Below are positions 6,159 to 15,030 of a stretch of 15,429 nucleotides of DNA, piece by piece; positions within the stretch are counted from its first letter, which is position 1, and every line of letters starts with the position of its first letter. Made by a program: the position numbers and the translations under genes. The notes under the pieces are model-generated. The model had not been told where the DNA came from, did not search any database, and saw only the letters and a program-made list of their open reading frames with translations. This DNA is from M3007 sp037130425 (lineage in GTDB: Bacteria; Bacteroidota; Bacteroidia; Chitinophagales; Saprospiraceae). The stretch spans positions 1 through 15,429 of the forward strand of contig JBAXTB010000115.1 of the NCBI GenBank assembly GCA_037130425.1. Reading direction: 5' to 3'.

Positions 6159-9100
6159 TTATTTTTGCTGAAAAAGTTGTAACGCGTCATCGTTGTTTGA
6201 CACTAACACTGCTGTTCTATTATTTGCCATTTGTAAGTGCAACATATCCCGCGCTTCTTTGGTCGCCCAAAAGCCGCTTTGCAGGTTGCGCACGGTTTTG
6301 AAACCGCCTTTCCCGTCGCCTGCCAAAAATACGCCATTTCCGGCATCGTACACGCCGGTTTCCACCTCCGGCCCGTAGTCGTTGCCGGCCAGCAGGATGT
6401 CAAGATTTTTGTCGCCGTTTGCATCCATTACAAGGATACTTTTAATCGGGGAGAACTGGGCTTCAATGGGGAGCGGTTCTGCCTTGAATTTTCCATGATC
6501 GTTGCGCAAAAAGCATGTGCGTAACTCTTTGGTTTCCAAATATTGCGCCGAGGACAATTCTTGTTTGGAATACACATCCTCAATTTTTGCCTTGGCATAA
6601 GGCGCATAACGTCCGAATTTTTTCCGGAGCGACGGTATTTGTTTTAATAAGGGGTCTCGGAACGGAACCGGGTAGTACACGCCATTTTCACACCAGGCCA
6701 TAAGGGGATCAATGCTCCCGTTGTTATCAAAATCCTTGGCGTACAAACGCAAGGGCGCTTCTGCGGAGGCGTGATAACGGGTGTTCAGGCCAAGGTTGCC
6801 GGCGACCAAATCCATATCGCCGTCGCCATCAAAGTCACCGTAGGCAATGCTGCTCCACCAGCCTTTCATTTGATCAAGTCCAAAGCTTTCCGTAGCGCGT
6901 AAGAATCTGGTTCCGTTGAATTTATATATTTCAATCGGCATCCATTCGCCTACCACCACTAATTCTTCCTGCTTGTCTTGATCGAGGTCGACAAAGGCGA
7001 GATCAGTTACCAAACCGGCAGTGGCAAAATCGGGCGCCACCTGATTGGTAGCCATTTCGAAGTTTCCGGCGTTGTTGCGCAACACAAAACTGAGGGGCGT
7101 TGTGGGAAATTGGCCGGGAATAATGCCGCCGCCCACAAAAAGGTCGAGGTCGCCGTCTTTATCAAAGTCGAAAGCGCGCACGCAGGAACCGCTGAACACT
7201 TCGGTCGGCACGCGTTCAGGCGCAATTTTGAAGTTGCCTTTCCCGTCGTTTAGGTAAAGCCGATCCTGGTAATATTTCGAATTCACAGGGGCTTCATTTC
7301 CGCCGCTTACCACGTATAAATCTAAGTCTTTATCGCCATCCGCATCAAAAAACACGGCGCCTGTATCTTCATACGTCGTATCGGCTACGAAAGACGCAAA
7401 ATTCTGGGTGAACTGGCCTGATTTGCCTTGAATAAACACGCCGCGTTTGCCCAAAAATGATCCTCCAACATAAAAATCATCCAAACCATCGCCGTTTACG
7501 TCCCCTTTTGCTAAGCAAGGGCCTTGGTTGGAGAATTTGTGCGGAATCAGGCGCTCACGGTCAAAATCATAAAAGGTATTTTCCTTATGGCTATAATTCA
7601 AACCTGCCTGCTTGGTAATATCGGTATAAATCGGCGCTTCGGCCGGCGCAAGGCTTTTAAAAATGGAAACACCTGCTTTAGCATCGGCGTATTTTAGCAC
7701 CAAACGCTGGTTAACCTGCACATTGTCAACGGTTTGTACTTTCCCATCGGGCCATTGAATGCTTACATGATCCACTTTGTCGGTTTTGCCCATTCCGAAA
7801 TGGATAACATTGGAAGAACTTGAAATAAACCCGCGTACCGGCTGCTGATCGGCAATTTGCAAGGCATCGCCGTATCGGATCAGCACCGTAGCGCCAACGC
7901 CTTTGGTGTTTTTTTCCGAACCTTCCAGCGCGATTTGCAAATAGTTGCCTTCGTTGTTGTCGCGGGTGGTATTGCGGTATAAAAAGGTTGGTTTGGACGA
8001 ATTATTGACGACAATATCCAAATCGCCGTCATTGTCCAAATCGGCTTGCGCCGCGCCGTTCGATAACACGCCGGTTCCGAAACCCCAGGCATTGGTTTTA
8101 TTTTCAAATGTCAGGTTCCCGTTGTTTTTGAAAATGTAGTTGTGTAGTTCGTGTACGGGAATATCCGCAAGGTATTTATTGAAATCATTACTACGACCGC
8201 CTGCTTTCATAATGGAATCGACGGTATAAGTCATATAATCAAGGTTGGTAACTTCTTTGCGGTGGCCGTTGGAAATGTAAATATCCCGGTATCCGTCGTT
8301 GTCAAAATCGCAAATGAGGGGCGCCCAGCTCCAATCGGTATTAGCCACGCCTGCGAGGTTGCCGATTTCGCTAAAAGTGCCATTTCCGTTGTTGAGTTGC
8401 AGCATATTGCGCATGATCTGATGCCCGAAACCGTAGTTAACCAGTAATTGGTAGCGTTCAGGCGTCATGGCAGTAGCCAGCATTTTCTGACGTTCATTGC
8501 CTTCGCCGTTCATATCAAGCACCATCAGATCATACAATCCGTCGTTGTTGATGTCTTGCGCGTCGGAGCCCATCGAGAAATGGGAGGTGTGGCGCATATA
8601 TTCTGAAATACGGTCTGTAAAAGTGCCGTTCTTATTGTTAATGAACAAGTTATCGGGTTCGATATAGTCGTTGGCCACATATACATCCGGGTATCCGTCG
8701 CGGTTAAAATCCATCACAAGGGAGCTCAGGCCAAATGCGTGCTTTTGGATTCCTGCTTGTTTACTCACATCTGTGAAGGTATTGTTTCCGTTGTTGCGGT
8801 AAAGGCGGTCAGATTCGTATTCATTTTCAGGTTCCAATATTCGAACCACTTTATTGCCTTCCTGGCGGGTGCGCAGGCTCAGAGTATTGTCAAAATCGAC
8901 GCGGTGGTTCACAATGTACACATCGAGATCACCGTCGAGGTCGTAGTCTAAGAAATTTGCGTGGGTGGTTGCGCATTTAACCTCCAGCCCGTAGGCTGCG
9001 GCGCTTTCCGTGAATGTACCGTCATGGTTGTTGATAAAGAGCAAGTTACCGCGTTCGTCGGGTGTCGTACCAGTACGGCATTGGTAAATATCCATCCAGC

Positions 9101-9518
9101 CGTCGTTGTTAATGTCGACGACCACAACGCCTGTTTTCATGCCAAAACTTGCCGAAACGCCCGCCTTGGCGGTTACGTCTTCAAACTGGAAATTGCCTTT
9201 ATTCAGAAACAGTTTGTTTTCGCCCAAAATTGCCACCATGTACAAATCCTGCAATCCGTCATTGTTAAAATCGCCGATCCCGACTGCGCCCCCTGTGTAT
9301 AAATAATTGAAATTCATATAGTTAATGGACGAATTTTCATTCAGGGTGTTGTTAAACAACAAACCTGTTTTAGCCGGATCCATTAATTCGAATCGTTTGG
9401 GGCCATCGGAAAGGCCGGATTTTTCACTTCCGGTTGCGGTTGTATCGCGTTTGCATGAAACCCAGGAAAAGCAGATAAAGAGGCATGCGAGGGCATACCG
9501 AGGCAAGAAATGTGGCAT
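6159..9518 (-). CDS. FG-GAP/VCBS repeat lipoprotein with UnbV (ASPIC) domain
   Basis: Large predicted surface lipoprotein of 1119 residues (CRTAC1-like family common in Bacteroidota). The N-terminus is a lipoprotein signal with lipobox WVSC, lipidated cysteine C22, then KRD. Two blocks of beta-propeller FG-GAP repeats flank a central ASPIC/UnbV domain at about 520-605 (VGATVLIRYG, QQPVRGFISSSSNVIHFGMG, VSIQWPDGKVQTV). About fourteen calcium-binding D-x-D-x-D/N-G motifs are visible, including DFNNDGLQD, DINNDGWMD, DYDLDGDLD, DFNRDGYPD, DFDNDGYRD, DLDNDGDLD, DVNGDGLDD, DFDKDGDLD and DFDGDGDMD. Its ligand or activity is unknown; related proteins often accompany polysaccharide-uptake systems, but no SusC/SusD genes are here. 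It starts at 9518, 24 bases after the stop of the GT2 gene, so the two are probably co-transcribed. Confidence 0.92.
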   Translation of the reverse strand: MPHFLPRYALACLFICFSWVSCKRDTTATGSEKSGLSDGPKRFELMDPAKTGLLFNNTLNENSSINYMNFNYLYTGGAVGIGDFNNDGLQDLYMVAILGENKLFLNKGNFQFEDVTAKAGVSASFGMKTGVVVVDINNDGWMDIYQCRTGTTPDERGNLLFINNHDGTFTESAAAYGLEVKCATTHANFLDYDLDGDLDVYIVNHRVDFDNTLSLRTRQEGNKVVRILEPENEYESDRLYRNNGNNTFTDVSKQAGIQKHAFGLSSLVMDFNRDGYPDVYVANDYIEPDNLFINNKNGTFTDRISEYMRHTSHFSMGSDAQDINNDGLYDLMVLDMNGEGNERQKMLATAMTPERYQLLVNYGFGHQIMRNMLQLNNGNGTFSEIGNLAGVANTDWSWAPLICDFDNDGYRDIYISNGHRKEVTNLDYMTYTVDSIMKAGGRSNDFNKYLADIPVHELHNYIFKNNGNLTFENKTNAWGFGTGVLSNGAAQADLDNDGDLDIVVNNSSKPTFLYRNTTRDNNEGNYLQIALEGSEKNTKGVGATVLIRYGDALQIADQQPVRGFISSSSNVIHFGMGKTDKVDHVSIQWPDGKVQTVDNVQVNQRLVLKYADAKAGVSIFKSLAPAEAPIYTDITKQAGLNYSHKENTFYDFDRERLIPHKFSNQGPCLAKGDVNGDGLDDFYVGGSFLGKRGVFIQGKSGQFTQNFASFVADTTYEDTGAVFFDADGDKDLDLYVVSGGNEAPVNSKYYQDRLYLNDGKGNFKIAPERVPTEVFSGSCVRAFDFDKDGDLDLFVGGGIIPGQFPTTPLSFVLRNNAGNFEMATNQVAPDFATAGLVTDLAFVDLDQDKQEELVVVGEWMPIEIYKFNGTRFLRATESFGLDQMKGWWSSIAYGDFDGDGDMDLVAGNLGLNTRYHASAEAPLRLYAKDFDNNGSIDPLMAWCENGVYYPVPFRDPLLKQIPSLRKKFGRYAPYAKAKIEDVYSKQELSSAQYLETKELRTCFLRNDHGKFKAEPLPIEAQFSPIKSILVMDANGDKNLDILLAGNDYGPEVETGVYDAGNGVFLAGDGKGGFKTVRNLQSGFWATKEARDMLHLQMANNRTAVLVSNNDDALQLFQQK

Positions 9519-9542
9519 ATCGTTTTGTTTTAAGGTACGGTT

Positions 9543-10286
9543 TTATCGGACCGGCTCCCATTCTTCCACGTAGGATCTACGCAGAAACAACAAGGAAAGA
9601 CCTTCCCTCAAATAGATCATACTTACTTTAAAATAGCCGTATTCACGGAATCGACGCGGCGAATGATGTACGCACAAGGACGGCAAATAAACCATTTTTC
9701 CAACTTTATGGAGTCGGAAAAATAAATTACAGTCTTCGCCGGCAACGAGTTTTTCGTTGTACCCTCCAATCTGTTCAAACGCGGCACGTCGAACTACCTG
9801 GCACTCGCCTTTTGCCAAATACACGCTAAAAACAAAAGAAAGTCGGATCACGCTGTTCATAAACAGGTGATAACACTTGTCTACCAGCCCCGATTCTTCC
9901 GGGTAAATCCAAATCGGAACGGTGGCGGCCACGGTTCTTGGGTTTTGAAATGCTGCGCGTATTTTTGAAAAAAAACGCTCCTTATTTGGGATGATCACAT
10001 CAGCATCCATGTGGAAAATGATGCTGCCTTTGGCGGCCTCAGCGCCGGCATTGCGGCCAATGGCGATATTTTGTTTGCCGGGACGTTGCACCAAACGGAT
10101 ACGACCGTTTGTCTTCATTTCATAAGCCCGCACAATTTCTGGTGTGTTGTCTGTGCTATTGGCATCAGAAACAATGATTTCAAGGTCAAATTGCTCCAAA
10201 CAATCGGCAAATTGCGCAAGCGTGCGCACTAAATAATTTTCCTCGTTTTTGGTTGGTATGACGATGCTAATGGTAGAATCTCCCAT
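9543..10286 (-). CDS. Family 2 glycosyltransferase
   Basis: Cytoplasmic or membrane-associated GT-A fold sugar transferase of 247 residues, with no obvious transmembrane helix. The nucleotide-sugar site shows as SIVIPTKNEE (7-16) and SDANSTDNT (40-48). The metal-binding DxD is D94-A-D96 in FHMDADVI. The acceptor-side motif GEDCNLFFRLH carries E184-D185, one of which is the likely catalytic base. The donor and acceptor cannot be told from sequence. The C-terminus ends in a hydrophobic, basic stretch (YLREGLSLLFLRRS) that could sit at the membrane. A good minus-7 promoter box lies 33 bases upstream of the ATG, and the FG-GAP lipoprotein gene follows closely. A role in decorating that lipoprotein or another surface polymer is inference. 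Confidence 0.9.
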   Translation of the reverse strand: MGDSTISIVIPTKNEENYLVRTLAQFADCLEQFDLEIIVSDANSTDNTPEIVRAYEMKTNGRIRLVQRPGKQNIAIGRNAGAEAAKGSIIFHMDADVIIPNKERFFSKIRAAFQNPRTVAATVPIWIYPEESGLVDKCYHLFMNSVIRLSFVFSVYLAKGECQVVRRAAFEQIGGYNEKLVAGEDCNLFFRLHKVGKMVYLPSLCVHHSPRRFREYGYFKVSMIYLREGLSLLFLRRSYVEEWEPVR

Positions 10287-10318
10287 GAACCGGTCTGGTT
10301 TCGATCTTAATTGATGTG

Positions 10319-10326
10319 CAAAAATA
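10319..10326 (-). promoter_or_regulatory. Candidate minus-7 box for the GT2/FG-GAP operon
   Basis: Read on the minus strand this is TATTTTTG, a perfect match to the Bacteroidota TAnnTTTG box, 32 bases upstream of the GT2 start codon within the 87-base gap after batC. No convincing TTTG minus-33 box is seen, so it is only a candidate. The larger gap here, against 11-24 bases elsewhere in the cluster, supports a separate start of transcription. Confidence 0.4.
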
Positions 10327-10373
10327 AAAATGTTTGAATAAGAACGCGCGGTAATGTTGTGATATACTTCAAA

Positions 10374-11039
10374 TTACCAATCCTTTTTCACCTTAGACGG
10401 CTTGGTAGCCGGCGCAAGTTCCCGATATTCCAACGCATTTTTTTGTTCCTCTTGTGTGACCGACTTGGCCAGCAACAACCTTGCCGCCTCCGCAGAAAGC
10501 GGCGGCGGAGCGGCTTCTTTTTGCCGGCCAACGTTTGCCTGATCCAAATAAACCGTTTTGGGTTTCATGCTGGGCGGCGGCGGTGGTGGCGGCGTTTTTT
10601 GAGGTGGCGGCGGTGGTTCTTCTTGCTCCTGCAATTTCTTTTTGGCTATTTGAAGGTTTTTTTTGGCGTCGGTGGCATTTGGAAACAGGCGCAGGCTTTT
10701 TTCGTACGCATCAACGGCCTCCTGGTAGTCGCCTTTTTGCAGGTATGCGTTGCCTAAATTATAAAATGCATTTGCTTTTTCCGCCGGTTTTGAGGCCGTC
10801 GTTGCAGCGCTTTTAAACAAGGTGGCAGCATCTTCGTATTTTGCCTGTTTATAGGCCGCATTTCCGGCATTGTAAACAGCCGCGCTTCCTTGCGCTTTGC
10901 GATAAGTTGCTTCGGCGCGCGCATAAGATTTTTTATCGTAAAAACCCTGGCCATCCTGAAGCAGGGCATGTGCAGACTGTGCGGAAAGTGCCGTGCGGGC
11001 AATTAATAAACCACTAACAATCAATATCTTATAGCGCAT
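10374..11039 (-). CDS. batC: BatC-like periplasmic TPR protein
   Basis: Predicted exported protein of 221 residues: signal peptide about 1-20 (MRYKILIVSGLLIARTALSA), then three to four tetratricopeptide repeats at about 24-140. The clearest are AAVYNAGNAAYKQAKYEDAATLF and KANAFYNLGNAYLQKGDYQEAVDAYEKSL (each written here only by its ends: AAVYNAGNAAYKQ...; KANAFYNLGNAYLQKG...). A proline-rich stretch follows (EEPPPPPQKTPPPPPPP, about 144-160), and the tail is basic. Position 11 bases after a BatB-type gene and the TPR architecture match BatC of the Bacteroides aerotolerance operon. The exact molecular function of Bat proteins is unresolved; a chaperone or scaffold role at the membrane is usually proposed. 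BatD and BatE, the usual next genes, are absent. Confidence 0.8.
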   Translation of the reverse strand: MRYKILIVSGLLIARTALSAQSAHALLQDGQGFYDKKSYARAEATYRKAQGSAAVYNAGNAAYKQAKYEDAATLFKSAATTASKPAEKANAFYNLGNAYLQKGDYQEAVDAYEKSLRLFPNATDAKKNLQIAKKKLQEQEEPPPPPQKTPPPPPPPSMKPKTVYLDQANVGRQKEAAPPPLSAEAARLLLAKSVTQEEQKNALEYRELAPATKPSKVKKDW

Positions 11040-11050
11040 TTTGGCTTAAT

Positions 11051-12055
11051 TTAGGCTGTTTTATTTTTCCGCCACCAAAGTAATTGTTCCCCCATCAGCA
11101 AGAGCAGTACCGGAATCAGCAACCATTGAAAATAGGAAACATATTCAGTATGCGCCTTGGCTTCAATGGTTGTTTTCTGGAGTCGGCTGATTTCCGATTT
11201 AAGGGTTTGAACGGCCGATGCGCTTTCCTCAATGTTGAACGAAAGTCCCCCACCCGCCTTCGCGAGCGCCTGTAGGAAAGGTTCGTCGGAATGGGTGCGG
11301 ATGAGTTGTCCCGAATAGTCGCGCCGTTCGGTTCCTGCCTCAGTGGGAATGGTGGAACCGGCAACAGTGCCCACGCGCACGGTGTGAATCACAATGCCTT
11401 CAGAAAATGCCTGTTTGGCGCGTTCCAGCGCGTCCGGTTCATGGTTTTCGCCATCGCTAATCAGGATTATGGCCTTCCCTGCGCCGGTGGCTTCGTTGGC
11501 ATCAAACATACGGGAGCCTAAATCGATGGCCGTTTTGATGTCGGTTCCCTGATCGGTGATAAAATTCGGGTTGGCGTCCTGCACAAACATAAGCAAGGAC
11601 TCGTAATCAGTTGAAAGCGGAACCTGCGGGAAGGCTGCTCCGGCAAAAAAGATCAGGCCAAGTCGTTCATCGGAAATGGCCGGTATCAATTGTCTGACAA
11701 AGGCTTTAGCCTTGTCTAATCGGCTGGGTTTGACATCCTCAGCCAACATGCTACTTGAAATATCAAGTGCGATAATGATATCGGAACTTTGTTTGGCGAC
11801 CGATTTTACGCGTACTTCCTGTTGCGGGTTGGCAATGGCGACGGCAATTAAAGCAACGGCCAAACCAAACATGGCGTTTTTTAGCCAAAAGCGACGTTCT
11901 GAAAAACCCAGTAATAAACGTTGCTCAAGTGCCGGCGAGCCAAGTTTTTTTAACGTATTTCGCCGCCAACGCCAATACACAAACAGTAACAATGCCTGGA
12001 AAAGCAATGCCCACAACAAATGAAGCAAATCGGGACTTTCAAATTGTACAGGCAT
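11051..12055 (-). CDS. batB: BatB-like von Willebrand factor A membrane protein
   Basis: Membrane protein of 334 residues with the layout of BatA/BatB. There are two N-terminal transmembrane segments (about 11-28 and 58-76). A von Willebrand factor A domain (about 90-290) follows, then a C-terminal transmembrane segment (about 306-326, FQWLLIPVLLLLMGEQLLWW). The metal-ion-dependent adhesion site is complete: D98-x-S100-x-S102 in ALDISSSM, T171 in DQGTDI and D201 in LISDGEN. The segment SMLAEDVKPSRLDKAK is typical of this family. I call it BatB rather than BatA because a BatC-type TPR gene follows 11 bases later; family members are too alike to be certain. It lies 21 bases after metF. Confidence 0.85.
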   Translation of the reverse strand: MPVQFESPDLLHLLWALLFQALLLFVYWRWRRNTLKKLGSPALEQRLLLGFSERRFWLKNAMFGLAVALIAVAIANPQQEVRVKSVAKQSSDIIIALDISSSMLAEDVKPSRLDKAKAFVRQLIPAISDERLGLIFFAGAAFPQVPLSTDYESLLMFVQDANPNFITDQGTDIKTAIDLGSRMFDANEATGAGKAIILISDGENHEPDALERAKQAFSEGIVIHTVRVGTVAGSTIPTEAGTERRDYSGQLIRTHSDEPFLQALAKAGGGLSFNIEESASAVQTLKSEISRLQKTTIEAKAHTEYVSYFQWLLIPVLLLLMGEQLLWWRKNKTA

Positions 12056-12076
12056 ATTTGGTATGTTTTATGAGCA

Positions 12077-13033
12077 TTAAACAACCGCTCCGGCAATGGC
12101 CCGACTGGTCACCACATCGCCCATGGTATAATAATGCAAGCAGGGAACACCTGCCGCTTTTAGTTCAAGGGATTGTTGGACACACCATTCTACGCCGATT
12201 TGCTGCACCGCTTCGTCGTCTTTAGCCGCTAATACCGCTTTGACCAAATCATCTGGAAAATTGATATAAAATTTGCGCGGAATGGAACTCAATTGGTACT
12301 TTTTAGTCAGCGGTTTCAAGCCCGGAACAATTGGTACATTGACGCCGGCTTTGCGGCAGGCATCCACGTATTCAAAATAACGCTGATTATCGAAAAACAT
12401 TTGCGTTACGATATACCCGGCGCCTGCATCCACCTTTTCTTTGGTGTATTCCAAGTCGATATGAAAATTAGGGGCTTCAAAATGTTTCTCCGGATAACCG
12501 GCTACGCCAATGCAAAAATCGGTTTTTTCACCGTTTTGAATATTCGGATCAAGATAACGGCCTTGGTTCATGCCTTCCATTTGACGCACCAGATCAAGGG
12601 CATATTTATGTCCGTTTTCCTCGGGTATAAACTTGTCTTCAAACTGCCGGGCATCGCCACGCAAGGCCAATACATTATTGATTCCCAGGAAGTTAAGGTC
12701 AATGAGCGCGTTTTCCGTTTCTTCTACCGAAAATCCGCCACAAATCAAATGCGGAACAGCGTCCACACCATAGCGGTGCATAATGGCTGCGCAAATACCG
12801 ACAGTACCGGGGCGTTTGCGGATGGCCGTTTTTTCATAATAACCGGAAGGTCGTTTTTTATAAATATACTCTTCCCGGTGATAGGTTACATCGATAAACG
12901 GAGGTTTGAACTCCATTAAAGAATCCAGGGTTTTAAAAATAGCCTGCATACTTCCCCCTTTGAGCGGAGGTAATACCTCAAATGAAACCAAGGTATTATT
13001 TGATGCCTTCTTGAAATGTTCAGTAACCTTCAT
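12077..13033 (-). CDS. metF: 5,10-methylenetetrahydrofolate reductase
   Basis: FAD-dependent TIM-barrel enzyme that reduces 5,10-methylene-THF to 5-methyl-THF, the methyl donor for methionine synthesis. The 318-residue length is normal for the bacterial enzyme. The catalytic glutamate is E19 in SFEVLPP, followed by DVTYH (48-52). HLICGG (95-100) and ALRGDA with D127 (flavin N5 neighbour in the family) come next, then FCIGVAGYPEKH and QMFFD. The start at 13033 gives the usual N-terminus and lies 11 bases after the upstream gene's stop. A 208-residue frame on the opposite strand (12293-12919) is only its shadow. No methionine-related riboswitch is visible before it; transcription probably comes from upstream of 15030. 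Confidence 0.96.
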   Translation of the reverse strand: MKVTEHFKKASNNTLVSFEVLPPLKGGSMQAIFKTLDSLMEFKPPFIDVTYHREEYIYKKRPSGYYEKTAIRKRPGTVGICAAIMHRYGVDAVPHLICGGFSVEETENALIDLNFLGINNVLALRGDARQFEDKFIPEENGHKYALDLVRQMEGMNQGRYLDPNIQNGEKTDFCIGVAGYPEKHFEAPNFHIDLEYTKEKVDAGAGYIVTQMFFDNQRYFEYVDACRKAGVNVPIVPGLKPLTKKYQLSSIPRKFYINFPDDLVKAVLAAKDDEAVQQIGVEWCVQQSLELKAAGVPCLHYYTMGDVVTSRAIAGAVV

Positions 13034-13044
13034 GTCTTTTGATA

Positions 13045-15030
13045 TTATTGTGTTTTCACTGGCGCTTCGGCATCGGCCCGGGCTTTCATTTCGAGGGCTT
13101 TTTCGTTGTTGCCCATGACTTGATAAATTTCAGCCATTGCGCTCAGAATCCGATAGTCTTCTGTTTGACGATCCAGGCCGAATTGCAGGAAGTGTATGGC
13201 CGTTTCCGGGTCGCGTTTTTGTTTGAAATAAAAATCATACCCGATTCGGTGACAGAACGAAACGTATTTATCCGAGTTGGAACCGTCGAGGTATTTCATG
13301 TACTGATCTAAGAAGTCCCGGAAATTCGTGTTGTAAGGAATCCGATCTGCCACATATTCAATTTCATGGAAAAATTTGTCCAACTGATGATCCAGTTCAA
13401 AACGAGCGGCCGCAACCGCTGAACGCATTACCAAAGCCGCCCCGTAGTTCGGGTTTATTTTGGTGGCTAAGTTGATGTGGTATTCCATCGTATCCACCAG
13501 CGCCTTTTGTTTATCCTTTTCCTTTGTATTAAGGTAAACCTCTTTATACAGCGAAGTCACATAATAGCATTGGGCGCGCGCGCTGCCCACGGAAACCTCC
13601 ACCGCAGACTTATTGAGCGACAACGCGTCTTTCCAGTCGGGCACACGGGTGAAGCCGCGCAATCCGTACAAAATAACCACTGCGGACAATACAATCGCGC
13701 CGATGATATTCGGGCTTTCGGGCTTTTCCTTGATTAATTCGGGCAGTTTAACGGCAAAAAACCAGGCTGCGAGGATACAAAATGCGATAGAAGGCATATA
13801 CACAAAGCGCTCGTTCATAAACGAACCGATGGATACAAACAGGTTAGACACGATGCTGAGCGTGGCGAGCCAGAACAGAATTACATAAGCAGGAACGCTT
13901 TTTTTGCGAATGTTCATAACAGCCCAAACGCCCATGCCGACGTAAATAGCCAATGAAACGAGCGCGCGCCAATCACCCCAACCCACTTTTGGTACATGGT
14001 AAGGGTAATAGTCGTGGGTAAGCGGGTGCGGGATCAGCAGGAGTTTGAGGTACCAGCCTAAGGTCAGGAAGATTGTCGCAAATTTCTCACCGATGGCCAT
14101 ATCCATAAACGGATCGTTCATAAGGTCGGTTACCGCCCGGCCGTGGTCGATCATAAATCCAAGCGCGCTGTAACGCACCCCGATGAATGCAATGGCGCCA
14201 ATAAGTAAGGGTGCAACTGCAACGGCGATGCGCGCTGGAGGAATCTTCGTAAATGTCCAAAGGGTGAGTGGAACAATTGCAAGGAACGTAAGCGCATTTT
14301 CCTTTGATAACAAGCCTAAAAACAGGCTGATACCAGCCAAAATGGTCCACCAGAACTTATCCGTATCAAAATATTTCAGGGTAAAATACAAGGCGCCAAG
14401 GCTACCCATCAGGGCCAAAATTTCATCACGGCCTTTAATATTGGCCACACATTCTACGTGCAGCGGGTGCATGATAAAAATCAGCGAAGCCAAAAATGCC
14501 ACACTGAAATACCAACGACCGCCTTCCCGCAGCGGGAACATACCCGACAGGATACGGTACAACATAATGCCGGTCAGACCGTAAAGTAAAATATTGATAA
14601 AGTGGCTGATATGCGGCAACATTGGGTTGCTTTTACCAAAAATACCGACTTCCATTGCGAACGTAGCCATAGAGAGCGGGCGGTAACGTCCACCTTCCAA
14701 GAGAAACAATTTTTGTTTATCCTGGAAATAGCCCATAAAACTGTCAGCGTTGAAAATTTCTTTCAATCCGGCAAATCCTTTTTGTACAAAGGCATTTTTC
14801 CAAACAACCATTTCGTCGTCGAGGATATAACCATACCCAATGGATGCGCCATACACTGCAAATGCGCAAGCGAGCAGGATCAGGGCTGGTATCCAGTTGG
14901 TTCGCCAAAACCCAGCCTGAAAAGTTTGGGTAATCGGCGTCGACTTTGGCCTTGCGGCTTTCGTTGGCGGAGTTGATTTAGGTTTTTCTGACGTGACGGG
15001 TTTTGGATTGGATTTGCCTTTAGCAGCCAT
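13045..15030 (-). CDS. TMTC-like membrane glycosyltransferase (GT-C) with C-terminal TPRs
   Basis: Polytopic membrane protein of 661 residues. A basic Lys/Pro/Thr-rich cytosolic tail (1-45) precedes about ten to eleven hydrophobic segments (about 47-470), and a soluble TPR-like region covers about 490-655. The motifs resemble eukaryotic TMTC O-mannosyltransferases and bacterial PMT/GT39 relatives. They are D71-D72-E73 in the first extracytoplasmic loop (YILDDEMVVW), YRPLSMATFAME (116-127), MHPLHVECVANIKGRDE (187-203), LLSKENALTFLAIVP and MNERFVYMPSIAF. The family uses lipid-linked sugars to glycosylate exported proteins. The sugar and target here are unknown. The last TPR is clear (ILSAMAEIYQVMGNNEKAL). 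It is first in the cluster leading to metF and bat genes. GATATTTG on the minus strand at 15058-15051 is a weak promoter candidate. Confidence 0.85.
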   Translation of the reverse strand: MAAKGKSNPKPVTSEKPKSTPPTKAARPKSTPITQTFQAGFWRTNWIPALILLACAFAVYGASIGYGYILDDEMVVWKNAFVQKGFAGLKEIFNADSFMGYFQDKQKLFLLEGGRYRPLSMATFAMEVGIFGKSNPMLPHISHFINILLYGLTGIMLYRILSGMFPLREGGRWYFSVAFLASLIFIMHPLHVECVANIKGRDEILALMGSLGALYFTLKYFDTDKFWWTILAGISLFLGLLSKENALTFLAIVPLTLWTFTKIPPARIAVAVAPLLIGAIAFIGVRYSALGFMIDHGRAVTDLMNDPFMDMAIGEKFATIFLTLGWYLKLLLIPHPLTHDYYPYHVPKVGWGDWRALVSLAIYVGMGVWAVMNIRKKSVPAYVILFWLATLSIVSNLFVSIGSFMNERFVYMPSIAFCILAAWFFAVKLPELIKEKPESPNIIGAIVLSAVVILYGLRGFTRVPDWKDALSLNKSAVEVSVGSARAQCYYVTSLYKEVYLNTKEKDKQKALVDTMEYHINLATKINPNYGAALVMRSAVAAARFELDHQLDKFFHEIEYVADRIPYNTNFRDFLDQYMKYLDGSNSDKYVSFCHRIGYDFYFKQKRDPETAIHFLQFGLDRQTEDYRILSAMAEIYQVMGNNEKALEMKARADAEAPVKTQ

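Noticed and set aside
6193..9306. Many plus-strand frames of 60-113 codons opposite the FG-GAP gene
   Set aside because: They are shadows of the repeated D-x-D-x-D-G coding pattern, which lacks stops on the opposite strand. Their products are repetitive in Val, Ile and Ala and have no domain features.
12293..12919. 208-codon plus-strand open frame
   Set aside because: It lies wholly antisense to metF, whose protein shows all family motifs. The translated frame looks like no protein family and has no start signal.
9543..13033. Possible defence island or secretion cluster because of the VWA and TPR proteins
   Set aside because: The VWA-TPR pair fits BatB/BatC fully, and no ATPase, nuclease or other defence-type gene accompanies it.
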